A DNA stretch of 64,000 nucleotides from Hemibagrus wyckioides (GCF_019097595.1 NC_080714.1:7425259-7489258), one strand, 5' to 3'; positions 1 through 11,424 are shown, numbered from the stretch's first letter. Numbers and translations: made by a program. Notes: a model not told the origin generated them from the letters alone.

Positions 1-308
1 ATAATTGAAAGATATTTCTATAGTAGAGATGTTTTTTTTGTATAGCATGGAGACCACCAATTTTAAACACAAGCATTTACCACTAAGCATGGAGAAATTA
101 TATGTGTGTGAGTGTGTATGTGTGTGTGTTATTCACAGCCATGACGCTCTATTCGTGCACCACTTCATGGCAGTAAATGACAGCATGTGGGTAAAAAGAA
201 AAATGATCCTCTGTAAAGAAAGTGCATTAAAACCTATAGAGGAGACTTTAATTCAGAGCCTCATGGTCATGGAGGCTTTCAGTAGGAATGATGTGGTGGT
301 ATATGGGC

Positions 309-332
309 ACTTTATTATTTTCTCTCATATTT

Positions 333-384
<52 letters not shown>

Positions 385-408
385 AAACATGAGAGAAAAT
401 AATAAAGT
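309..408. repeat. Inverted repeat around an (AT)n core
   Basis: Positions 309-340 and 377-408 are inverted copies, 32 bases each with one mismatch, separated by an alternating AT tract (341-376). A single strand could fold into a long hairpin capped by AT. It lies 3 bases from a second, perfect palindrome. Confidence 0.9.
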
Positions 409-411
409 TAA

Positions 412-463
412 ATTAATGTATTTGGTGTTTATTTTAATTAAAATAAACACCAAATACATTAAT
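412..463. repeat. Perfect 52-bp palindrome
   Basis: Bases 412-437 are the exact reverse complement of 438-463, with no spacer; the centre reads TTAA. Nothing coding is associated. It could be a tiny foldback element or a product of local inverted duplication. Confidence 0.92.
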
Positions 464-1529
464 GTTAAGTGAATGCTGCATTTCCAGCATGGCATTTAGC
501 AATCATTTAGTGATCCTATTAGCTGCTTAATTTTGTGAAATTTTTTGTTTTCTTTTTAAATATCAACCTATAATCCTTAAAAAAAGATTGGATTTGATCC
601 ATTAAATGTGCTATAAAATACAAATTTAATTACATACTAAACAAACCAAACAAACAGTTAGACAAGTGGAAAGGTGGATGCTGTATATCAGGTCTAGTCT
701 GCCTTGTCTAATCCTCTTCAGCTTTAACTATGCAGCAAAAACTGAATTTATGTACTGAATTTGTAGTTTCCTTGTGTTTGGAAAAGCAGAAGCAGAAAAT
801 TGTCAGAGTTGGCTGAGATTAGACTCACATCCCTGATTTACTGTACTGCAATCAATAGAAGCAATGTTTAACATTACTCCATTACCTACTGTTACCCCAT
901 TAGCTAAACTTATTAAAGCGTACCAATATCAGAGTCACTTACTGAGGAATTTGTGATCGTGATTAAAATCAAATGAATTATACAGCACATGAGACACATT
1001 CAGACACAACACTAGAGTGCAGAGTTGTAGCTGAGCCGTGGGAAAAAGAGAAACAGAAAAAACGTCTTTTCCCTAGTCAGAGTAAGACGCAGATAAACTG
1101 CACAGTTGAAAATTGGAAGAACATTGCTTGCATTTTTATTTTTAACCATGAGCCTGTGCCTAATATAGGCTCAGATTCTCTGTCTTGGCTGACATGAGTG
1201 GAAAGTTCAACAGGTCATGCGTTATTATGCTTTTCTGGGCACCACAATTGTAAAGAGTACTTATGTGTAGTAATCTTGTCTTCCTTGTAGCTAGAACCAG
1301 GCTGGCTATTCTCCTCTCCACCCACAGAATTGTGGTTCAGCGGTTCAGTTTTCCTCAACATTCAGTGTAACTTCTAAAGCAAAGTTCTAAACTCTTATCC
1401 AGAATGGACCAGTGTGGGTGCAAGCCCGTATCCCAACCAAGCAGAAGCCACACTATATAGTATGAAAGCTAGGATTAATCAGGTGTGGCTCCTGCTTGAC
1501 TGGAATGATAACATCTACATCTACATAAG

Positions 1530-1640
1530 TATGGCACCCCTGGAGCAGGAAGGGTTAAGGGCCTTACTCATTTGCCCAACAGTGGAGCTTGAACCCTGAT
1601 CCTCCAGTCAACAACCCAGAGCCTTAACCACTGCCCTATT
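1530..1640 (-). mobile_element. SINE fragment (tRNA-like head, antisense)
   Basis: The stretch from CACCCCTGGAGCAGG to AGAGCCTTAACCACTG matches the head of the SINE seen in full at 63490-63700, in reverse orientation. It sits inside the split MITE. The short open frame across it is not a gene. Confidence 0.6.
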
Positions 1641-1877
1641 TAACATGTCTTTACCACTGTACATTTATAATTTATAATAACTACTGCATCACTGTACATA
1701 AATCTTCCACTCCCCCTGTATATATCACCCCCCCATAGCTGTATAACTATTTGTAATTCATTGTAAATATACCACTATGCACTTCTGGTTAGATGCTAAC
1801 TGCATTTCATTGGCTTTGTACATGTACTTGCACAATGACAGTAAAGTTAAATGTAATCTAATCTAATCTAATCTAAA
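1641..1877 (+). mobile_element. LINE-like 3' tail with (ATCTA)n end
   Basis: The sequence ends TGCACAATGACAGTAAAGTTAA followed by about five ATCTA-type units. This is the usual shape of the 3' tail of a fish non-LTR retrotransposon. No reverse transcriptase remains, and the exact family is not assigned. Confidence 0.5.
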
Positions 1878-2979
1878 TACCTGCAGCTACACCAGCCCTT
1901 TGTGGATAAAATTGGACATTGCTGATGCATAGAGACTAATGTGCGTGAAAATCCGATTGGATCAGCAGCCATGCCATGGCCCGGATGCCTGGATTAACAA
2001 TGAAAGAAATTACAGGCTTGTTTGGAGTATCAACTAGTGCAATACTGATGGGAAGTGTGTTAATATGACTAGTTTTATTTACTAAGTACTAGTACACAGT
2101 ACAATTTGATTTATTATTATCAGTATAATAGCTAATAACACTATTATAGACAAATATTTATGAATATAGTCACACAAACTTGCTTGAGGACTAGAAAAAT
2201 TCTCCAATGTTATAAAAAAAAACTGTGTTTCGCACATAAGTTTTAAGTATCAAGTTTTTATGAACCAGAAACCCGAGCAACTCTGTCCCCTTTCCGTAAA
2301 TTGTATTTTCTTTCTATATACAGTATATAATAAAAAGACCAGTCCCTTCAGAAATCCACGATTTTGCAATAACAGAAAGTAAAGCAAAAACAAAACTAAT
2401 GCAAATGTTCAGAGGAGCTTACAAATTTTCCAGAGTTGTCTCTGATATTGGAAAAGATGCATCACCGGACATTATTTAACAATAATAACATACGTGTCTT
2501 CACTGGGAGGAGTTTTGAAGAAGACTCATGTGTGTACAGTTTCACGAATTAGCTAAGTAGCTTCAACAAAGTAGCTTCAAGCAAAGTACCTTCAAGCAAA
2601 AAAAGGTGCATCACCAACTTTGGAGAAAAAAAAAGCTGCAGCAAAATCAAGCATTTATAGATGCAACAATCACAAAAAATCCTGGAGAGACTAAAAAACA
2701 AGACGTTTTAGGAATTTAATTATTATTGTAATTTACCTCTCGGGCAGGGGGAGGCTCTAAAAATTACAAGCTGATTCTTTAACACCTCCTAATGTATTAA
2801 ATGACAAAAATCTATTTCTCAATGCCTTTATTCAAAAAGCCAAGCATCTAAAACAATATAAAATGTTAAACGTTTCACACTTTAAACAAAATATTTTGAA
2901 AAAGGGACACCTGACTAGTAGAGACAAGCTGTAAGTGCATGCTCTTATGATGGATGGAGAGAAAAGATAAGAGACACAC

Positions 2980-3126
2980 CGTAGAGCAGCACATGAAGAC
3001 GATGAGGAAGGTGCTCAGGACGCCCCCGACGCCCACCAGCCACGTCATCCTGAGGAAGAGGATGACCCCCAGGATGTTCTGCATGCACGGCAGATAGACG
3101 CCCATCACCGTGCCCATACGAGGAGC
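2980..3126 (-). CDS. slc12a5: slc12a5 (KCC2) coding exon 4, first membrane segment
   Basis: K-Cl cotransporter KCC2 extrudes chloride with potassium from mature neurons and so sets inhibitory GABA/glycine responses. This 147-bp exon encodes 49 residues beginning [20 protein letters not shown] and running through TM1 ([17 protein letters not shown]) to MCCST. The NILGVI stretch is the unwound part of TM1 that lines the ion site in the SLC12 family. Acceptor TCAG is at 3127-3130 and donor GT at 2978-2979; both ends are phase 0. The next human residues, TMLTAI, would follow in the exon beyond the window. Identity rests on recalled vertebrate KCC2 sequence; the match is close and continues in exons 3, 2 and 1. 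Confidence 0.95.
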
Positions 3127-3195
3127 CTGAAAAGATCAATAAACTATAATCATTAACCACAGAGCCACTGGAGATGACAAATCAATGAAATGATT

Positions 3196-3198
<3 letters not shown>

Positions 3199-3231
<33 letters not shown>
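3199..3231. repeat. (GT)n microsatellite
   Basis: About 16 uninterrupted GT units within slc12a5 intron 3. Confidence 0.95.
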
Positions 3232-3232
<1 letters not shown>

Positions 3233-3924
3233 TATTAATAATGAATACAGCCAGTCATTCAAAAATCAAAGATCATTATATATGCTAAATCACTTAGTGG
3301 GTGGGTAAAGCAATGATGTAAGTGAAGAGGCAGGACTGTTTCAAACCCATTAAAGCAGAGATACACACAATGCCAATGATGTAAAATTCCTTCCTTAAAA
3401 AAAGGTCCAGATATTCACCTGATGTTTAACCTGTATTATCTATTTATTTATATTTATTTATCTGTATTATCTATTATCTATTTCATACAGTTAATCTGTA
3501 TGGCAATCATAGTCTTTTAATTCTAAACATGACAGTTTATAGTGGTCATGCTCCCTAGTGATGCTTTGAACAGATGAAGCACATCAACCCAAAAACCATA
3601 AAGCTCTCTTTTCTCAAGCTCTGTATCTACATCTATCTGGTCCAATCAGCTGCCTTCAGCTAAATACTAATACAATACTCAAACACATTGGATTGGATAA
3701 GCAAAAAGTCATGAACTAGAGCAGTTCAACTACAGTAAATTTATAACATGAATTTGGTCTGCTGTTATGTTTTCACCATCATTCAACTCCATGATCAATG
3801 TTTTAAGTTTATTTTGTAGTTTAAGTAACTTGTTCTTATGTTTGAGTTGGCTAACAGTAGGGTTCATGCTGTTAAAGTGAAAATAATCCACACTGGGGTA
3901 TTGTTAAGAGGCAAGATCTGAGGG

Positions 3925-4165
3925 CAAGAAGCTTTTCTTAATGCCGCACATACATTACAGCACAGTGGAATTCTTTTCTTCGCATATCCCAGCTGAGGAA
4001 GTTGGGGTCAGAGAGCAGGGGCAGCTGTGATACAGTACCCCTGGAGCAGGAAGGGTTAAGGGCTTTGTATAATTGTCCTGCAGCGGAGCTTGGTGGTGCT
4101 GAGGCTTGAACCCCGATCAACAACCCAGAGCCTTAACCACTTGAGGCACCACTGCCCCTGTTAGC
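3925..4165 (-). mobile_element. tRNA-type SINE, antisense, near full length
   Basis: Read on the minus strand it starts with the head GGGGCAGTGGTGCCTCAAG, passes GGTTAAGGCTCTGGGTTGTT, the CCCTTAACCCTTCCTGCTCC block and GGGATATGCGAAG, and ends near the AATGTATGTG tail. The same order of blocks occurs at 55060-55320 and 63490-63705 on the plus strand. Confidence 0.75.
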
Positions 4166-4378
4166 CCTTAAGTGGATCATTCTGTTTATACCACAGCAGT
4201 TTGCCCATAATTACAATTTTTAAAATATTTAGAATTACACTGACATCATTCACTTTTCTGAATTCAGTAAGGAAAAAATACAGCTTGCTGTGTTCCTGGG
4301 AAAGTTGTCCCTGTCCTGAAGACTGAAACCCCAGTTAGAAAACTGCAACAGAGTGGTAAGACTCAAGACATGTTTTAC

Positions 4379-4510
4379 CTGCACTGTTTTCTTGCGAGAC
4401 TCTTCATTATTCTCTGCCTCCTCGTGCTCCTTGCTGCCCTGAGTCAGGTTGGAGTAGTTGGCAAGGCTGCTGAGCAAAGAGGACACCATGGGACTCGTGT
4501 CCATCTCCTC
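4379..4510 (-). CDS. slc12a5: slc12a5 (KCC2) coding exon 3
   Basis: 132 bp encoding 44 residues from [20 protein letters not shown] to the end EESRKKTVQ. This is the cytoplasmic N-terminal region just before TM1 and matches the KCC2 signature [13 protein letters not shown] and [10 protein letters not shown] (here [10 protein letters not shown]). Acceptor TAG ends at 4511 and donor GTAAAA starts at 4378; phase 0 at both ends. The acidic and basic cluster at the C-terminal end leads directly into the APRMG start of exon 4. Confidence 0.95.
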
Positions 4511-4516
4511 CTACAA

Positions 4517-4520
4517 CACA

Positions 4521-4554
<34 letters not shown>
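4517..4554. repeat. (CA)n microsatellite beside an exon 3 acceptor
   Basis: A nearly pure CA tract starting a few bases upstream (in gene sense) of the exon 3 acceptor. On the transcript it is a UG-rich stretch in the position of the polypyrimidine tract. Confidence 0.9.
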
Positions 4555-4556
<2 letters not shown>

Positions 4557-4749
4557 TGTAAACATTCTCATCAGCAAACGATAAACAATTTTAGTTAAAA
4601 TTAACTTAATCTGTAAGTCAAAATTCAACAAACGTCTTAAGGTTTTTATTATACACAAAATTACTATACATTATGTGGTTATGTGGATTTTCACAAGAAA
4701 ATTTTAAATTGTTTGAGGACCTTTTAAATCTACCAAGAGATATGTGTCC

Positions 4750-4781
<32 letters not shown>

Positions 4782-4890
4782 TTATTATTATTATTATTAT
4801 TATTATCATAAAAATAATAAAATTATTATTATTATTATTATCATAAAAATAATAAAAATAATAAAAATATTATTATTATTATTATTATTA
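4750..4890. repeat. (AAT)n/(ATT)n self-complementary block
   Basis: AAT units are followed by ATT units, then ATCATAAAAATAAT-type spacers and more ATT units. The two halves are complementary, so the block can fold on itself. It begins about 55 bp into intron 2 from the exon 2 donor. Confidence 0.9.
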
Positions 4891-4946
4891 TAAAACAAGG
4901 CCAGTGAAACAGTGATTTTTCTCATATCAGATCTGAAACGCTGTAC

Positions 4947-5050
4947 CTCAAACAAGGCCATGTGCTTGCCGTCATACTGCTGGCTCTTCTCAATGTCAAT
5001 GCTGCTGCTGCTATTGATAAAAGGGCTGCTCTCTTTGGGGTTTCCATCTC
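4947..5050 (-). CDS. slc12a5: slc12a5 (KCC2) coding exon 2
   Basis: 104 bp. With one G carried from exon 1b it encodes 35 residues starting [20 protein letters not shown] and ending [12 protein letters not shown]. This is the N-terminal KCC2 region shared by the KCC2a and KCC2b isoforms: human has [19 protein letters not shown] and YDGKNMALFE. Acceptor ACAG ends at 5051; donor GTACAG starts at 4946. A run of four serines replaces the human STDT, a small local difference. Upstream the exon joins to exon 1b across an intron of about 32.9 kb. Confidence 0.95.
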
Positions 5051-5239
5051 CTGTGAACACAACACAAAGACTTACTAATGAGGCTGCAGCATCATCAGCT
5101 TTTTAATATCCACCTCCTTAATCAACAAAAGACTCGATCCAATTCATACTTTCAACCAACTCATCCAAACGATCCCAGTGAGTCGAAGCTGCACTGCTGT
5201 ATATTACTCAGTCACTAATGACACACTTGCATAAGCTAC

Positions 5240-5420
5240 AGTAAACATTTTCAGCCTGCTTAGTTGTCATAAGAAGTGATGCAGTGCATATGAAATGTGA
5301 AGTGTCAACAGTTTAATTAATCTGGGATGAATTAGGATGAAGAATGAGACATTTGCAATGAGCCATTTTCATTTCCCTTCAGCTTTGATGAGCTCCAGCA
5401 CCACCAGCTTTAATCATAAT
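5240..5420 (+). repeat. Dispersed repeat, copy 1
   Basis: The segment around AAGAAGTGATGCAGTGCATA and the following GATGAGCTCCAGCACCA is related to 12065-12182 (AAGAAGTGACGCAGTGCATA ... GACAAGCTCTAACACCA). The family is not recognised. Confidence 0.5.
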
Positions 5421-5904
5421 AAACACAATGCAGCAACGGGCAGAATTTCAAAGTCCTCCTGTAACCTCTCCAGTGAAAAGCAATCATTACACCAGTATTA
5501 ATCAAATTATAGTCATTTCGGAAGTACATTACGATAGGTGGCTAGTATTAAATATGTAAGAGTGTGTTAAGTAAGAACAAGCCTGTTAGAAGAAAATCAT
5601 CAACGACTACTGAAAATCATACCAAAGTATTTGTACCATATCAACCCTCCAATTCTGTACATTTGATCCATTTATAGTTGAATATAATGTGCTACGCTTA
5701 ATTATTTCCTGTTATCACTTCAATCATTTTCTTTCCTCTCCCTCTTTATCTTATAGACCAGCCTTCTGCTGAAACTGGAGACTCCTTCCATAAATATTCA
5801 TACACATCTCACAGCTCTCAAATCGTCAACATATCTGTGATTCTATGTCTATTTTTGTTAAATGACAACACATTAGTATGTGTATTTTGATCAGTGACCT
5901 CACT

Positions 5905-5935
5905 GCATCATCATCATCATCATCATCATCATCAC
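5905..5935. repeat. (ATC)n microsatellite
   Basis: About ten CAT/ATC units, in intron 1. Confidence 0.95.
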
Positions 5936-6185
5936 TAAGTTTCTGCTTGAACACCTCAGTTTAAACAGTTTATAGATGTACATATGGTTGCTGGACGTCG
6001 GCACATCAGTTTGCAGTATTTCACTGAGCTTCCCACAGGCACACAGTGTTAGATGATGTATTTTTATACGCTGGATTGAATTTAGCATGCCAGAAGTAAA
6101 GCGAGAGAAATAAATAGACTGAGATTAAATGAGTGCTAAAATAGAGAACAGCACACTTTAAGGGAAAAAAAAAAGCTGAACATCC

Positions 6186-6228
<43 letters not shown>
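6186..6228. repeat. (GT)n microsatellite
   Basis: About 20 GT units with one TT interruption, in intron 1. Confidence 0.95.
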
Positions 6229-6519
6229 ACTATCTTATTATCAGCAATCTTCTCCATAGCAACAACCCAGTACTGAGCCTATTTCCATCCCACACTTTAA
6301 ATCGACCTTAAGTATTTTGAGTAAATACTGTAGAATAACCCTTTAGGAGGCGGCGGGTTGTTTTTAAGGCTCAGTGAATTCTTCTTTGAAATACAATGAC
6401 CTGGTCTGTTGTGGAAAAAGATAAAGATATTAGACATATATAACAATGAAGTGGTGACTAGCAATGCAAACAGAGGTCATGCCATTAATGTGTACTATAT
6501 ATGCGGTACTCTGATGATT

Positions 6520-7635
6520 CTCAAAGTTATCCAATCAGCCAATCACGTGGGAGCACCCCAGTGAATAAAATCATGCAGATTCAGGCCAAGAGCTTCAGTT
6601 AATCAGAATTGCGGGGATGATGAGATCTCGGTGACTTGTTTTCATGGCATGGTTTGTTGCTTGTTCAGAAACCTCCTGGGATTTTCACAAATTTGCATTT
6701 ATGTTTATGGCATTTGGTAGATGCCGGTAGCCAGAGCCAATGTAAATGAATACATCCTTATACTAGTTCACTAGTCAACAAGACTACCATCAGCTTAAAC
6801 ACTCTGCTGGGGAGGTAATTTAGTCAGAAGAAGACAAAGGCAACACATTCACTTGCTTATTTTTAGTTCTGGTAGGTTGTTTGGTAGATGTTGTTTGAAA
6901 AATGTCAGTGACTCAGCTGTTCGGAAATCTAAGGGAAGTTCGTTCCATCATCCTGAACAGAGAAAAGTCAGCAGATTTATTTACTTATTTTTAGTTCTAA
7001 TTTCAGGAAGTGGTAGATTTTTTGGTAGATATTTGGAAAAATGTCAGTGGCTCAGCTGTTTGGAAATCTAGGGGAAGATTGTTCCATCACCCAGGGGCCT
7101 AAACAGAGAAAAGTCTTGATGCAGTTCTTCCTTGAGAGAAGATGGGACCAGTCCAGCACATGACAGCCTCCACAAAAGAGTGCAAAATACATCCAGTGAG
7201 CGGGAGGTCTTCGGGTGTAAACACTGAGAGAGGTCAGAAGAGAATGACCATACTAGTTCAAGCTGACAGGAACCACAAAGCTACAGCAAGTCAAATAAGC
7301 ACTCTTTACAACCGTGGTGTGCAGAAAAGCATCTCAGAACACACAACATGACAAAGGTTAAAGCAGATGGGCTATAACAGCAGATCATATCTGATTCCCC
7401 TTTTTAATCTGAGGTTACTGTGAGCAGAAGCAGGTTCTGAACTACTCAAACCGGTAACCATGCCACAGTTAACATCACTGCTGTGAACATTAACTGAAGC
7501 TCTTGACCACTATCTACATAATTGTCTGCATTGGGCTGCTGCCACATGACTGGATATTGAATAACTGCATAAATGAGCATGCAGGGGGGGTTTGGGGTGA
7601 CTTGTGTCCCTAATAAAGTGGATGCTTGTGTATGT
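6520..7635 (+). mobile_element. Tc1-like element relic, interrupted
   Basis: The left part (CCAATCAGCCAATCACGTGG, then AAGAGCTTCAGTTAATCAGA) and right parts (CATCCAGTGAGCGGGAGGT, AGAGAGGTCAGAAGAGAATG, ACAACCGTGGTGTGCAGAAAAGCATCTCAG, CCTAATAAAGTGGATG) match in order a Tc1/mariner family widespread in fishes. Nearly all of the transposase catalytic region is gone. A different repeat with an internal duplication interrupts it at about 6690-7150. Edges are approximate. Confidence 0.6.
6845..7125 (+). repeat. Tandem duplication of a dispersed repeat
   Basis: Two diverged copies lie side by side, each running from CTTATTTTTAGTTCT through AAAATGTCAGTG, CTCAGCTGTT, GGAAATCTA, TTCCATCA and ACAGAGAAAAGTC. 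Unit about 125 bp. They sit inside the Tc1 relic. Confidence 0.7.
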
Positions 7636-7954
7636 TAAAATGATTTCAGAAGCATTTTTGTGGTGCAGAACTAACCAGGTGCTCTTCAACTGTATGACTG
7701 AGCTGACATTTTATTAGGTATTCAAGCAGTGTAAGGAACTAGGCAATAAATGCACTAGAATATTTACTGCTCAGGGTTAATATTATCACAGCATCTCATT
7801 ACTGACGTCTTCTCTCTGTTGTGTTCGACTGGCTGTAGCACTACACAGCAACACAGATATGAATCTATAAATCCTGTGAAGGTCAAGGAGACCGAACACA
7901 ACGGGAGCAGTGATGATGATCACAACTGGTGTCCTACTAAATCTCTCCCAGCTC

Positions 7955-8185
7955 TACAACACACGCACACACACGCACACTCACACATGCACACTCACAC
8001 ACACACACACACACACACACACTGGGTTTTCCTAAAGATAATTCGTCAGTATGTTTTTTTTCAGCACACACACACACACACACACGGTTTTTCTAAAGAC
8101 ATTTCTTCATGATTTTTTTTTGACACACACACACACACACACTGGGCTTTCCTAAAGACATTTCTTCATGATTTTTTTTGTAACA

Positions 8186-8228
<43 letters not shown>

Positions 8229-8580
8229 GGTTTTCCTAAAGACGATTCGTCAGTATGTTTTTTTCAGCACACACACACACACACACACATAAACACACAC
8301 ACACACGGTTTTCCTAAAGCCATTTCTTCATTATGTTTTCTTCAACACACACACACACACATATACTGGGTTTTCCTAAAGACAGTTCTTCATTATGTTT
8401 TCTTCAACACACACACACACACACAGTTTTCCTAAATACATTTCTTCATTATGTTTTCTTCAACACACACACACACACACACACACATATGCTGGGTTTT
8501 CCTAAAGACAGTTCTTCATTATGTTTTCTTCAACACACACACACACACAGTTTTCCTAAAGACATTTCTTCATGATGTTT
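7955..8580 (+). repeat. Compound minisatellite: CA tract plus conserved spacer
   Basis: About nine tandem units, each a (CA)n tract of variable length followed by a spacer of roughly 40 bases with the core TTTTCCTAAAGACATTTCTT and then CATTATGTTTTCTTCAA or close variants. Spacers are far more alike than neutral intronic DNA, so unit turnover is recent. The tail continues degenerately to about 8640. The long histidine/threonine open frames across it are artefacts of CA repeats. Confidence 0.92.
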
Positions 8581-9240
8581 TTTGTAACTGTAACTGTTTT
8601 CTGGATTGTCCTAAAGATGTTTCTTTAGTGTGATGTGATGTTTTCTTCAGCAGACATACACATGGTTCCTTAACTGATTCCTTAGGAATGTTCACTAAAC
8701 AATATTTGCAATAAACAATTCCAGCACCACATTCTAACCAGTTAACAGGAAGCTTTGGTTGCTAAGCAACATAATGGAAAAAGATTAGGGGATTCCATGG
8801 ACAGAGAGATAGCAGTAGTGTACGCTTGTTTTTGACATACTGATAAAGAATTTAAATTATTGGTACTCATCCAGACACAGAGGTGTGAATATGGAGATTC
8901 TTTTTAAAATCAGAGTTTAGAAATAAGAAATATCTAGAAATTTTCTGGTCCAAAAATAACATGCTATGATGGTTTTGGTTTAAAGGATTCAGTGCCCCTT
9001 GATCACAGAGATATGCCAGTTTATTCGGTACCACAGTACTATGTAGTACTTTTATCCTATATATAGTGTGTTGTTAGTCTATAAGACACGACACATTGCA
9101 CTTAATAAAAAATAACCCAATGACCTTTAGAAGGAAGACTGTATATACTGGAAAGTGTGGCAGTAGGTTGCAAGGTCTGTTGTTTATTTTACTGTTTGAC
9201 CTTTAACTGAACCTATTTCTGCGCCTCATCCGGATACACT

Positions 9241-9289
<49 letters not shown>

Positions 9290-9723
9290 GCTAGATAAAA
9301 AAGGTCCTTGTCTTTTCTGAAATAGGTTATCACATTAACGATAATTGCCTGTTCATTTTTGGTGCATTAATTATATATAAGTGCACGTCCACTATGTGGC
9401 TAGTTGCATAATAAGGGCGATTTAATCGAATGCATTCATGTTTAATTAATGAGTGACTGATTGACCGAGCAGTGCGTGTTTTCATTTCCATATTTGTTTC
9501 AGTTATGACCCGCTGACTTTGAAATATGCAGATCAGCTCAGCCTAAATGAATAAGGAGTGTTTTACTTGGTTATTTGCTCTTTGCCTCTGAGGTAGAGTT
9601 GGGATAATAAGCCACAATTGGTAAAAAAAAATAAATAAAAATTAGACCTTTAAGCGAATTAAATAAATGACCAAGCCTTTAGGGTCACATCTTAATCATT
9701 ATAGACAAGAAAAATAGGCATGG

Positions 9724-9725
<2 letters not shown>

Positions 9726-9762
<37 letters not shown>

Positions 9763-9791
9763 CACACACACACGCGCATACACACACAGAA

Positions 9792-9845
<54 letters not shown>
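9726..9845. repeat. (CT)n - CA-rich - (GA)n mirror-complement tract
   Basis: A CT tract (9726-9759), a CA-rich spacer, then a GA tract (9789-9845). The CT and GA arms are complementary, so the block can fold into a long hairpin. Confidence 0.95.
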
Positions 9846-9850
<5 letters not shown>

Positions 9851-10367
9851 TATTTAGCTAATTAATTATAAGGAATGCAAACATCCCAAAGCAACAAATA
9901 AGGGTATATCCCAATATTTTAATATAAAAACATGATTTGGCCTTTGATATAATTAGGTCTCATTTTTTCCCCTCTTCTACTTGCCCCTGAACTCTCCAGA
10001 CAATAAACTAAGAAGCCCAAAGACAGTATAAAATTACAGTTTTCAATGTTCTGTTCTTCCCTGGAAACCAAAATGATGGAAAAGTAAAGCAAGGCATTGA
10101 AACATTAGCATACGACACCGGAACGTTCTATGATACAGTATACAGTCCGCTGGTAAGGTTTTGTTTCACCACTAACCATCAAAACAGCTTCATTTCTCTG
10201 ATTCTGATTCTCTGAAGCTGTTCTAGTGTTACTGTATTTCCAGCTGAGGGTTTTGTAATACAGTATGTGTAAATTTGATTTTATAACCTGAGACAGACTT
10301 TGCTGTTGAAGTAATCTGCTTGTCGAAGTAACCTGCTTTTGAATTATTCATCTACTTATACAGCTTC

Positions 10368-10406
<39 letters not shown>

Positions 10407-11388
10407 GGCTCTTGCATTTGTGTGTTTTGCAGCGACGGTGCTTGTTGCACCAATATTACACAACGTCATCCATGATTTATGAACTGCTCTGTTCTCTAGT
10501 AGCTAAGGACTGATGAGTTCAGAGCGGTAGGTGGCCTTAAAGGAACACCAAATGGAAACCTAAACCTATTTTTTTTCCCACAATGTTACATATTTCTGAA
10601 TGAAACTAGGTTTTTTGGGGGTTTTTTTTTGGAAAACAGACCATCAGTATTTGATTGCGTTGTGAAAAATGACTGCTTGCTGGATGACAGTCGACAGCTA
10701 GAGGAAACTAGAGGAGCGAGCAGAGCAAGGTGGTGAAACTTTAGCAGAATGTAATCTTAGAGAGAAAGAAGGGGGAAAAAAAGAAGATGACCAAGCACTG
10801 AGCCTGGCAGGACTTCAGTCGAAAGCCTGAATAGAGCAGATTGATGTTGATGAAGTGTGCAGGATGTTCGACAAAATGAAAACATTGGTGTTGAAGGTCA
10901 GTGGTCTGCCTCTGCAGCTTGTCTGTTTAGTTTCCTCTCTTGCTTTTGTGGAGGCCTGCAATGCGATGACTATCAGAGCATCTGTCTAACAAAAAGCCGT
11001 GTGCGTATGCGTTAGAGTAGCCAGTTTATGCATTGATTTGTAAAAATACAATTTATACACATTTATAAAAATAACAGAAAATATAATGATTGAAAATACA
11101 TCATTTATTATTTCAGGTGAATTAAGCAGGAGGCTATTTTTTTCTTTTTTTGGTACATTTTCCTCTTATCGCTGTCACAATTAAGGGGCTTAGATGGATG
11201 CAAAAGCAGTATGACGATCTACTGAAAAAATCAGCGAACGATCCAAAATATGTTGACGAATCAGCAAAGAGGATATTGTAACAAATACAATAATACGACA
11301 AACAGGAAATAAGAAAAAACATTCAGAAGAAACAGAAGAGGCTTGGTGAAGTCAGAGTAGGCAGTGCTGAATGAATGCCTCTTTTAAA

Positions 11389-11424
<36 letters not shown>

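Larger units (their letters stand above)
1388..1924. mobile_element. Palindromic hAT-like MITE, split by an insertion
   Basis: The left end (from about 1388, ...CTTATCCAGAATGGACCAG) and the right end (about 1893-1920, CCAGCCCTTTGTGGATAA) are inverted copies of each other and match the intact relative at 13273-13467. The middle is interrupted at about 1513-1877 by SINE-like and LINE-tail sequence, so this copy was a target for later insertions. Confidence 0.65.
1..2979 (-). other. slc12a5: slc12a5 intron 4 (partial)
   Basis: This is the intron following exon 4 of slc12a5, running off the left edge. I see no coding exon in it: the next KCC2 exon should encode a highly conserved GC-rich stretch, and nothing like it is present on the minus strand. 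It holds a double palindrome (309-463), a split palindromic MITE with nested insertion (about 1388-1924), and otherwise unremarkable AT-rich sequence. Open frames here are accidental. Confidence 0.75.
3127..4378 (-). other. slc12a5: slc12a5 intron 3
   Basis: A 1252-bp GT-AG intron. It contains a (GT)n tract at 3199-3231 and an antisense SINE at about 3930-4165; the rest is unique-looking AT-rich sequence with no exon that I can see. Confidence 0.9.
4511..4946 (-). other. slc12a5: slc12a5 intron 2
   Basis: A 436-bp GT-AG intron holding the CA tract above and a complex AAT/ATT trinucleotide block at 4750-4890. Confidence 0.9.

Noticed and set aside
5390..5410. CCAGCACCACCAG as a second RE1 half-site
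   Set aside because: Only the left half-site is similar; the GGACAGC half is absent.
7819..8633. Histidine/threonine-rich open frames
   Set aside because: They follow the CA minisatellite, contain no other sequence class, and shift with repeat length.
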